Assembly: GCF_018760735.1 (NCBI RefSeq)
Contig: NZ_JAHHZN010000026.1
Span: forward strand, 1 to 54,441
Length of the DNA stretch: 54,441 bases
DNA from: Hymenobacter piscis
GTDB taxonomy: Bacteria; Bacteroidota; Bacteroidia; Cytophagales; Hymenobacteraceae
Reading direction: 5' to 3'
Part shown: positions 35,262-42,503 of the stretch, in pieces
Layout of the letters: every line of letters starts with the position of its first letter
Position numbering within the stretch: position 1 is the stretch's first letter
Translations under genes and position numbers: made by a program
Notes under the pieces: generated by a model
The model's database searches: none
What the model was told of the DNA's origin: nothing
The model's input: the letters and a program-made list of their open reading frames with translations, nothing else

Positions 35262-38200
35262 TTACAGGGAGAAGTTCAGGCCGAACGTGAAGGTGCGCGC
35301 GCTCGGGTAAGGCAGGTAGTCGATGCCCACCGAAGGCACCTGGTTGGCACCTTTTTTCACCGTGTTTACTTCGGGGTCGAAGCCGTCGTACTTGGTGAGG
35401 ACGAACAGGTTCTGGCCCGTGGCGTACACGCGCAGCCCCTTGAAGGTGCGCCCCAGGTCCCCGATGGTGTAGGAGAGCGTGGCGTTCGACATTTTCAGGT
35501 AGTCGCCCTTTTCCAGGTAGCGCGTGGTGGCCGCCGAGGGGTTACCGGTCGATTCCTTCTGGGCATTCTCGAAGGTGGAGAGGGCAATGTTCTTGCCCGC
35601 CCCGATCTGCCCCACGTTGCCCACGGCGTTGAGCGTGTTGTTGTAGATGTACTGGCCGAAGGCGCCGGTCATGTTCACCACCAGCGAGAGTTTGCTGTAG
35701 CGGGCGTTGGCGCTCAGGCCCAGCAGGGTCCGGGGGTTCGGGCTGCCCGAGTAGGCCACTTCCCCGGGCACGTTGGACAGGCCCCGGTCGTTGAGGCCCG
35801 CGTACTGGGGCAGGAAAAAGGCGTTAATCGGGAAGCCGTTGCGGATGAGCTGCGAGGTCACGCCCGACAGGCCCTGGCCGTTGATGGCTCCCGTCACGAT
35901 GTCGGCGCCCACCAAATCCTTCACCTCGTTGCGGATGAAGGTGGCGTTGGCATTGAAGCCCACGTCCACTTTGTCGTTGCTGATAATGGTGGTTCCCAAC
36001 GCCAGCTCCACGCCTTTGTTGATGATTTTGCCGTCGAGGTTGCGCCAGCGGATGGGGGCGTTGGCGGGCCGGGGCTCGATGGGCACGGTGGGGAACAGAA
36101 TGTCGGTCGTGACCTTGTAGAAGTAGTCGGCCGTCAGGGTCAGGCGGTTGTTGAAGGCGCCCACGTCGATACCGGCGTTGTACTGGGTATCGGCCTGCCA
36201 CTTCAGATCGTCGTTGCGGGCGTTGAGGGGCGAAACGGCGCCGTTGTTATCGAGCGAGTAGCGGGGCTGGGCCGAGCCGGCCGGGAACTCCTGGTTGCCG
36301 GTTTTGCCGAAGCCGGCCCGCAGCTTGAGCTGGGTGAGCTGCTCGGCAGGAAAAAAGGCCTCCCGGCTCAAATCCCAGGCCACGGCAAACGAGGGGAAGT
36401 AGCCCACGCTGTTGTTGGGCCCGAACTTGCTGCTCTCGTCGCGGCGCACGGTGGCCGTAATCACGTAGCGGTCCTTGAAGTTGAGGATGGCCCGCCCGAA
36501 CACCGATTGCAGGGCCGACGACGGATCCACGAAGGACGAAATATTGCGGGCCCCGGCGCTCGAGAACTGAATGTAGTTCGTGTAATCGAGGCCGTAGAGG
36601 CCGAAGCCGCCCTGGTCGGGGTTGCCGAGCGCGTTTACGTTGGAGCCCTCGTTGGCGAACTTGGTGTACTCGTAGCCCAGCACCGCGTTCAGGTTCAGAT
36701 CCCCCACAACCTGCTTGTTGAAGTTGAGCGTATGGGCCATCTGCTGAGTGGTGAGCTCGTTGTTGCTGATGCTGGCAAACCCCTTCTGGTTCACGTCGGG
36801 GAAGTTGATCAGGCGCTGGTCGATGGAAGTGCGCCGCTCGCCGGTGTTGTAGTTCACGCTCAGCAGCATCCGGTACTGGAGCCAGTCGGTGAACCGGTAG
36901 GACGGGGCAATGCTGGCCAGAATGGTGGTCACGCGGGAGTTGTCGTTGTAGTACTCCTGGTTGGCCAGCGGGTTAACCACGTCGCCGGGCTGCACGAACA
37001 GCGAGCCGTCGGGGTTGCGCAGGGGCTGGGTGGGGTTCCACTGCAGGGCCTGCCCGATGAGCGAGCCCCGGAAGCCGGCGTCGGTGGTAATGGGGGCCAG
37101 CTGCTCGCGGAACTGGCTGGTGGCAATGTTGATGTCGAGGCCCAGCTTCTTGCTTTCCAGGAACTGCAGGTTGGTGGAGAGGTTGGCGCTGTACTTCTTG
37201 AAGCCCGTCTTATCCACGATGCCGTCCTGGTCGAGGTAGCCCAGCGAGAGGCGGTAGCGGCCGGTTTCGTTGCCCCCGCTCATGGCCACGTTGTAGTTCT
37301 GCAGGTAGCCGGTGCGCAGAATCTCGTCCAGCGCGTCCACGTCGCCGCCCCGGTCGTTGGCAGCGGGAGCGTCGTAGTAGGTCAGGGCCTGGCGGTACTG
37401 GCCGGCATCGAGGAAGGTGGGCCGGCGCAGCAGGCTCGAAAAGCCGTTGGCGATGCCCACGTTCAGCTGCGGCGCGCCCGATAGCCCCTTTTTGGTCGTA
37501 ATCAGTACCACCCCGTAGGCGGCCCGCGAGCCGTAGATGGCCGTGGCCGAGGCGTCCTTGAGCACCGTCACCGACTCCACGTCGTCGGGGTTAAGAAAGT
37601 TGAGCGGGTTGCTGTCGGCGCCCGCCCCGAAGTCGCCGGCCGCCACCAGGCCGGGGCGGGCCGTCCGGCCGTCGAGCGGCACGCCATCCACCACGTACAG
37701 GGGCTGGCCCGAGCCCGTCACGGCCGAGTTGCCCCGGATGCGGATGGTGGCCGGACCACCGGGCTGGCCGCTGTTGCTGCTCACCTGCACCCCCGACACC
37801 CGGCCCTGAATCAGCTGGTCGGGCGAGGTGAAGGTGCCCTTGTTGAATTCCTTGGGCGTGAGCGTGGTCACGGCCCCGGTCACGTCGCTTTTCTTGGCCG
37901 TGCCGTAGCCCACCACCACCACTTCGTTCAGGGCCTGGGCGTCTTCGCCCAGGGTAATCTCCACGTTGGTTTTGCCCGCAATCGAGACTTTCTGGGTCGT
38001 GAAGCCGATAAACGAGAACGAGAGCGTGCTGGCATTGTCGGGCACCGTGACCTCGAACGAGCCGTCGCCGCCGGAGCTGGTACCGCTGGAAGTGCCCGGC
38101 ACCGTGATGGTCACGCCCGGCAGCCCCGCGCCGCTGCCATCGAGTACCTTGCCCCGTACCACGCGGGTAGTCTGGGCCTGGCTCAGGCCCGGCAGCGCCA

Positions 38201-38309
38201 GGGCCAATATGGTCACCGCCGCCAGCCGGGGCAGCAGTCCGGCCAGCCCGCTACTGCGGGCCGGGGAGGCGGTGGGCACCGCCGCTGATGGGTACTTGTG
38301 CTTGTTCAT
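35262..38309 (-). CDS. SusC/RagA-like TonB-dependent transporter
   Basis: A 1015-residue outer-membrane channel. Signal peptide around LALALPGLSQAQ (end about residue 46); a carboxypeptidase-D-like regulatory domain (about 48-125; VRGKVLDGSGAGLPGVTI); the TonB box region ALNEVVVVGYGTAKKSDVTGAV; a plug with QPLYVVDGVPLDG and ESVTVLKDASATAIYGSRAA; then a beta-barrel ending in GLNFSL. No extra STN domain, so no anti-sigma link; control is by the hybrid two-component system upstream. It imports oligosaccharides with SusD by TonB energy. In the PUL order it comes after GH32. Confidence 0.96.
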   Translation of the reverse strand: MNKHKYPSAAVPTASPARSSGLAGLLPRLAAVTILALALPGLSQAQTTRVVRGKVLDGSGAGLPGVTITVPGTSSGTSSGGDGSFEVTVPDNASTLSFSFIGFTTQKVSIAGKTNVEITLGEDAQALNEVVVVGYGTAKKSDVTGAVTTLTPKEFNKGTFTSPDQLIQGRVSGVQVSSNSGQPGGPATIRIRGNSAVTGSGQPLYVVDGVPLDGRTARPGLVAAGDFGAGADSNPLNFLNPDDVESVTVLKDASATAIYGSRAAYGVVLITTKKGLSGAPQLNVGIANGFSSLLRRPTFLDAGQYRQALTYYDAPAANDRGGDVDALDEILRTGYLQNYNVAMSGGNETGRYRLSLGYLDQDGIVDKTGFKKYSANLSTNLQFLESKKLGLDINIATSQFREQLAPITTDAGFRGSLIGQALQWNPTQPLRNPDGSLFVQPGDVVNPLANQEYYNDNSRVTTILASIAPSYRFTDWLQYRMLLSVNYNTGERRTSIDQRLINFPDVNQKGFASISNNELTTQQMAHTLNFNKQVVGDLNLNAVLGYEYTKFANEGSNVNALGNPDQGGFGLYGLDYTNYIQFSSAGARNISSFVDPSSALQSVFGRAILNFKDRYVITATVRRDESSKFGPNNSVGYFPSFAVAWDLSREAFFPAEQLTQLKLRAGFGKTGNQEFPAGSAQPRYSLDNNGAVSPLNARNDDLKWQADTQYNAGIDVGAFNNRLTLTADYFYKVTTDILFPTVPIEPRPANAPIRWRNLDGKIINKGVELALGTTIISNDKVDVGFNANATFIRNEVKDLVGADIVTGAINGQGLSGVTSQLIRNGFPINAFFLPQYAGLNDRGLSNVPGEVAYSGSPNPRTLLGLSANARYSKLSLVVNMTGAFGQYIYNNTLNAVGNVGQIGAGKNIALSTFENAQKESTGNPSAATTRYLEKGDYLKMSNATLSYTIGDLGRTFKGLRVYATGQNLFVLTKYDGFDPEVNTVKKGANQVPSVGIDYLPYPSARTFTFGLNFSL

Positions 38310-38416
38310 GCGTGTGGGAAGAAAGGTGGGAACTGGGGAAACGGCCGGGCCGGCGGGCTGCTTACCTTAGCGCCGGGAGCCGGTGGAAAAATGCGGAGTT
38401 GAAAAGCCCCCCGGGC

Positions 38417-39964
38417 CTAGGGCGCCAGTGGCTGGCTCAGGTCGCGCAGGCTCAGGCGGGCAATGCGGGCCGGTCCGCCCGCGGCCTGGAGCGTGATGCG
38501 GCCCTGGTGCTGGCGCGGGAAAACCAGGTCGGTCAGCGTCGTTTCGCCGTCCTGGGCGAAAACTTCCACCACCGACTTGTCGACCAGCAGGCGGAGGCGG
38601 AGCTGGCCGTTTTGCAGGGGCACGCGGGCCGTTTCGGTGGTGAGGGCAAACAGCGGATGAAAATCTACCCGGCCCGACTCCCGGCGGTCCAGGGTCAGCA
38701 GCTGGCGGGCCACGTCGTAGCGCAGCGTGGTGCGCTCGGCTTCGCTTTGCAGCAGGTTCAGGGTCAGGGTCTGGGCTTTGCCGGGTTCCAGGGTCAGCTC
38801 CAGGTCGTAGGACTCGCCCCGGAACGGCAGCTCGTAGTCCGCCGCGCCGGCTTTCAGGGACTGGTTTTTCAGGCTGACGGCTTCCTTGCCGAGGGTGCCC
38901 AGCTCGGCCAGGGGCTGCTGCACCAGCACGAGGCCGGCCGCAGTGGCGCGCAGGCTCAGCTCCCGGGGCACGGCGAAGGAGCCGCGCCAGGCGTCGCCGG
39001 TGGGGATGTCGCGGGCGTAGGCCCAGTCGTTGGTCCAGCCCACCAGCAGGCGGCGGTTGGCGGGGGCATTGTTGAAGGTGACGGCCGCGAAGTAGTCCTT
39101 GCCGAAATCGAGGTAGGCGGGCTCCTCGTAGGGCTGGTCGGGGGTGAACTGCTGTCCATCGAACTGGCCCAGGAAGTACTGCTGGCCCCGGAACTGCTCG
39201 GTGGGGTTTCCGCTGGAAATCAGCAGCATCCATTTGGTGCCGCCGCCGGGTACGGGCAGCTCAAACAAATCGGGGCACTCCCACTCCTTTACCGTATCGC
39301 CGGCCCGGCCCCAGCGGCTCATGAACTGCCAGTCCCTGAGGTTGGCCGACTGGTAGAGGTAGATCTGCTGGCGGTCGGCTTTCACGCAGGCCATCACCCA
39401 CTTGCGCTGGGGGGCGTACCAGAACACTTTGGGGTCGCGGAACTCCTTGCTGCCGATGTCGAGCACCGGGTTGCCGGCGTAGCGGGTCCAGCTCAGGCCC
39501 TGGTCGGGGCTGAAGGCCAGGTTCTGGTGCTGGGCCAGGGTGGCGCCGTTCTTCTCCACGTGGCCGGTGTAAAAGGCCACCAGCCCGTCGGTCTGGCCCG
39601 GGGCAAACAGGCCCGAATCGTTGTTGGCATCGACTACGGCGCTGCCCGAGAAGATCATGGTATTGCTGCCGTCCGGGTTGCGGTATTCCGACAGGGCCAC
39701 CGGCAGGTTGGTCCAGCGCAGCAGGTCGGGGCTGGTGGCGTGGCCCCAGGCCAGGTGGCCGGGGGCGGCCGAGAGCGGGTTGTGCTGATAGAAAAGGTGG
39801 TAGACGCCGTTGCTGAATACCAGCCCGTTGGCATCGTTGAGCCAGTTCCGGGGCGGCGCAAAGTGGTACACCGGCCGGTACGGGTCGGCGGCCGGGGCGG
39901 CCGTCTGGGCCCGGGCCGGCAGGCTGCCCAGGGCGCTAAGTAGCAGGAGGTAACGGATTTTCAC
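38417..39964 (-). CDS. Secreted GH32 fructan beta-fructosidase (levanase/inulinase/invertase)
   Basis: A 515-residue enzyme that releases fructose from levan, inulin or sucrose. Signal peptide (YLLLLSALGSLPARAQ). The propeller has the nucleophile Asp44 in NWLNDANGL, the transition-state stabilising Asp177 in FRDPKVFW, and the acid Glu229 in KEWECPDLF. The C-terminal beta-sandwich (from about residue 350) ends in RIARLSLRDL. Exo-acting sequences of this kind are usual for the enzymes beside fructokinase in Bacteroides fructan loci. It lies 107 bp before susC and 66 bp after fructokinase. Linkage preference (beta-2,1 or beta-2,6) is not readable. Confidence 0.94.
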   Translation of the reverse strand: MKIRYLLLLSALGSLPARAQTAAPAADPYRPVYHFAPPRNWLNDANGLVFSNGVYHLFYQHNPLSAAPGHLAWGHATSPDLLRWTNLPVALSEYRNPDGSNTMIFSGSAVVDANNDSGLFAPGQTDGLVAFYTGHVEKNGATLAQHQNLAFSPDQGLSWTRYAGNPVLDIGSKEFRDPKVFWYAPQRKWVMACVKADRQQIYLYQSANLRDWQFMSRWGRAGDTVKEWECPDLFELPVPGGGTKWMLLISSGNPTEQFRGQQYFLGQFDGQQFTPDQPYEEPAYLDFGKDYFAAVTFNNAPANRRLLVGWTNDWAYARDIPTGDAWRGSFAVPRELSLRATAAGLVLVQQPLAELGTLGKEAVSLKNQSLKAGAADYELPFRGESYDLELTLEPGKAQTLTLNLLQSEAERTTLRYDVARQLLTLDRRESGRVDFHPLFALTTETARVPLQNGQLRLRLLVDKSVVEVFAQDGETTLTDLVFPRQHQGRITLQAAGGPARIARLSLRDLSQPLAP

Positions 39965-40030
39965 AGGTCGGAAAAAAGGGAGGGAGAGCCGTTGGGGCGG
40001 GGTTAAGCAATTGGGGCGGCGGCGGGCCAG

Positions 40031-40936
40031 TCAGCGGGAAGCCAGGGTGAGCTCCCGTACCATGTGCTCGGAGATGGGCGGGGTGGCACCCCGGAACGTG
40101 GCAACCAGAGAGCCGGTAGCACAGGCAAAGGGCAGGTAGTCGGTGGGGGGCTGCCCCGCCAGCCAGCCCCGCAGCAGGGCCGCCAGAAAGGCGTCGCCGC
40201 TGCCGATGGTGTCCTGCACCGTGACGGCAAAGCCGGGGCTGTGGTAAAGCCGGCCGCCGGTCCAGAGCGTGGCACCGGCCGCGCCCTTGGTTACGCAGGC
40301 GGCCTGCAGGCCGAAGCGCTCCGCCAGCCACTGCAGGGCCGTTTCTTCGGCCGTCCCGGCCCCGAACCACCCCATTACCTCCGCCAGCTCGGCTTCGTTG
40401 AGCTTCACCAGGTCGGCCTGTTGCAGCAGGTACGTGACAACGTCGCGGGTGTAATGGGGGGCGCGCAGGTTCACGTCGAACACCTTCAGGCGGGCCCGTT
40501 GCAGCAGACGGTAGAGGGTTTCGCGCGTGGCGGTGCCGCGGGCGGCCAGACTGCCGAACACGAAGGCATCGGCGGCTTCCACCAGCCGGCCCAGCGGGTC
40601 GTCGTACTGAATGTAGTCCCAGGCCACGGGGGCCACTATTTTGTAGGTTACCTCGTGGCCGTCCTGCACGTTGGCTTTCACCACACCCGTCAGGTGGCTG
40701 TGGCCGCGCTGCACGCACGCGGTGCTGAGGCCCTTCGCCTCGACGAAAGCCAGCAGCTCGGCGCCCAGGTCATCGGTGCCGACGCGGCTGATGAGCGTGG
40801 TGGCCAGGCCGAAGTTGTGCAGGTGCAGGGCCACGTTCAGGGGCGCGCCGCCCGGCTGCTTGCCGGTGGGCAGCACGTCCCAGAGCATTTCCCCGAAGCA
40901 GATAACCTGGTGCGCAGCGTGAAATTCCGGAAGCAT
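40031..40936 (-). CDS. PfkB-family fructokinase
   Basis: A 301-residue cytosolic carbohydrate kinase that phosphorylates fructose to fructose-6-phosphate. PfkB marks: FGEMLWDVLP at the start, GGAPLNVALHLHNFG with the sugar-binding Gly/Asn, SRVGTDDLGAELL, and the C-terminal DTIGSGDAFLAALLRG with the catalytic Asp. Close in layout to the fructokinase of Bacteroides fructan loci. The MFS gene ends 42 bp upstream and GH32 starts 66 bp downstream, so one operon. Confidence 0.93.
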   Translation of the reverse strand: MLPEFHAAHQVICFGEMLWDVLPTGKQPGGAPLNVALHLHNFGLATTLISRVGTDDLGAELLAFVEAKGLSTACVQRGHSHLTGVVKANVQDGHEVTYKIVAPVAWDYIQYDDPLGRLVEAADAFVFGSLAARGTATRETLYRLLQRARLKVFDVNLRAPHYTRDVVTYLLQQADLVKLNEAELAEVMGWFGAGTAEETALQWLAERFGLQAACVTKGAAGATLWTGGRLYHSPGFAVTVQDTIGSGDAFLAALLRGWLAGQPPTDYLPFACATGSLVATFRGATPPISEHMVRELTLASR

Positions 40937-40978
40937 GGGAAGTAAAAGAGGGGGTGAGAGATGGGTAGCCGGGCGGCC

Positions 40979-42301
40979 CTAGTGCACGACCAGGGTGCGC
41001 TCGACCTGCTCGAGGCTGGTGCCTTTGGTTTCGGGCATGAAGCGCCACACGAACAGCAGCTGCAGCCCCATCATGGCGGCGAAGAAGGCGAAGGTGTGGC
41101 CCCCGCCCAGGTGCTCGGCAAACCAGGGAAAGGTGAAGGCAATGGCCGTGGCCATAACCCAGTGGGTGGAGGAACCCACGGCCTGGCCCTGGGCCCGCAC
41201 GGCGTTGGGGAATATCTCGGAGATGAACACCCAGATAACCGCGCCCTGGGAAAAGGCGAAAAAGGCGATGTACACGAACAGCAGCACCGGCACCAGGGCC
41301 CCGCCGAACTGCTCCAGGTAGAAGGCCCGGCTCACCAGCCCCAGGGTGGCAATCAGCCCCACCGAGCCCACCAGCATGAGCGTGCGCCGCCCGAACCGGT
41401 CGATGACGTTGACGCCCAGCAGCGTGAAAATGAAATTGACCAGCCCGATGCCAGCGGACGAGAGCAGCGCCGTGCTCTGGCCCAGGCCGGTCATTTCAAA
41501 TATGCGGGGCGCGTAATAGATGATGGCATTGATGCCCGATACCTGGTTGAAAAAGGCGAAGGCCATGGCCAGCAGCAGCGGCGTGCGGTAGGGCGCGCTC
41601 CAGACCGACTCGCGCCCGGCGCCGTGCAGGGCCTGGGCCGTCAGGATGGCCGTCACGTCGGCCGCGGCCGTGTCGGGGTTGATGAGGCGCAGCACCTGCC
41701 CGCCCTCATCCACGCGGCCGTGCAGCAGCAGCCAGCGCGGGCTTTCGGGCACTTTGAGCAGCAGCAGCAGAAACACCACGGCGGGCACGGCCTGCACGCC
41801 CAGCATCAGCCGCCAGGAATGCTCGCCCAGCCCGGCCAGCAGGTAGTTGGAGAGGTAGGCGACCAGAATGCCCAGCACAATGTTGAACTGGAACAGGCCG
41901 ACCAGCCGGCCCCGGGAGTTGACGGGCGAAATTTCGGAGATGTAGAGCGGGGCCGTCACCGACGAAGCGCCCACGCCCAGCCCGCCTAGAAAGCGGAAGA
42001 GCAGAAACAGGGCCCAGCCCGGGGCCAGGGCCGCCCCCACCGCCGACGCCAGGTAGAGTACCGCAATCCAGATCAGGGTTTGGCGGCGCCCGAGCCGGTC
42101 GGAAGGAATGCCCCCGAATACGGCCCCGAGCACGGTCCCGATCAGGGCAATGGAGATGGTAAACCCGTGGGCCACGGCGCTCAGGTTCCAGAGCTCCTGA
42201 ATGGCTTTTTCGGCCCCCGAAATCACGGCCGTATCAAAGCCGAACAGGAAGCCACCGAGCGCTGTAGTCAGGGACCAGAAGAGTACTTTGCGGTGCAGCA
42301 T
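40979..42301 (-). CDS. MFS sugar porter, probably fructose
   Basis: A 440-residue inner-membrane proton-sugar symporter with 12 membrane segments. Sugar porter signatures: GGFLFGFDTAVISGA at TM1, SDRLGRRQTLI between TM2 and 3, PLYISEISPVNSRGRLVG, VPESPRWLL at the end of TM6, QVSGINAIIYYAPRIF in TM7 and PETKGTSLEQVE at the end. Start ATG 42301 (MLHRKVLFWSLTTALGG) fits the family; the open frame 13 codons further up adds no signal. It is the first gene of the fructan operon, 202 bp downstream of the end of the regulator gene, so the operon promoter should be in 42302-42503. Confidence 0.93.
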   Translation of the reverse strand: MLHRKVLFWSLTTALGGFLFGFDTAVISGAEKAIQELWNLSAVAHGFTISIALIGTVLGAVFGGIPSDRLGRRQTLIWIAVLYLASAVGAALAPGWALFLLFRFLGGLGVGASSVTAPLYISEISPVNSRGRLVGLFQFNIVLGILVAYLSNYLLAGLGEHSWRLMLGVQAVPAVVFLLLLLKVPESPRWLLLHGRVDEGGQVLRLINPDTAAADVTAILTAQALHGAGRESVWSAPYRTPLLLAMAFAFFNQVSGINAIIYYAPRIFEMTGLGQSTALLSSAGIGLVNFIFTLLGVNVIDRFGRRTLMLVGSVGLIATLGLVSRAFYLEQFGGALVPVLLFVYIAFFAFSQGAVIWVFISEIFPNAVRAQGQAVGSSTHWVMATAIAFTFPWFAEHLGGGHTFAFFAAMMGLQLLFVWRFMPETKGTSLEQVERTLVVH

Positions 42302-42503
42302 AACCGGAGGAAGGAGTGAAATACTTCCCCAAAGGAGCACGAATCCTCCCGGTCCGGCTTGCTGAATTCCGCCGAATACCTCTGAAATTCAATCAATTCA
42401 CCAGTATCTGATTATGTCCTTGTCATTCAGATAGTTGCACTAAATTTAAGCTCGAAATTTTCACCTCGCTTTCACTTATCCGCCCCCGGATTTCAGATTT
42501 TCG
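42302..42503 (-). promoter_or_regulatory. Probable promoter region of the fructan operon
   Basis: AT-rich 202-bp gap between the end of the hybrid sensor gene and the sugar porter. It contains aattcaatcaattc (about 42387-42400) and tcagatagttgcact, but no clean pair of -33/-7 boxes or AraC half-sites could be picked by eye. Assigned by position: the operon must start here or behind the sensor gene. Confidence 0.4.

Noticed and set aside
34029..37484. 1151-codon frame on the plus strand
   Set aside because: Antisense to susC and susD; low-complexity Val/Gly/Glu translation with no family pattern.
38288..39943. 551-codon frame on the plus strand
   Set aside because: Antisense to the GH32 gene, which shows all three catalytic motifs.
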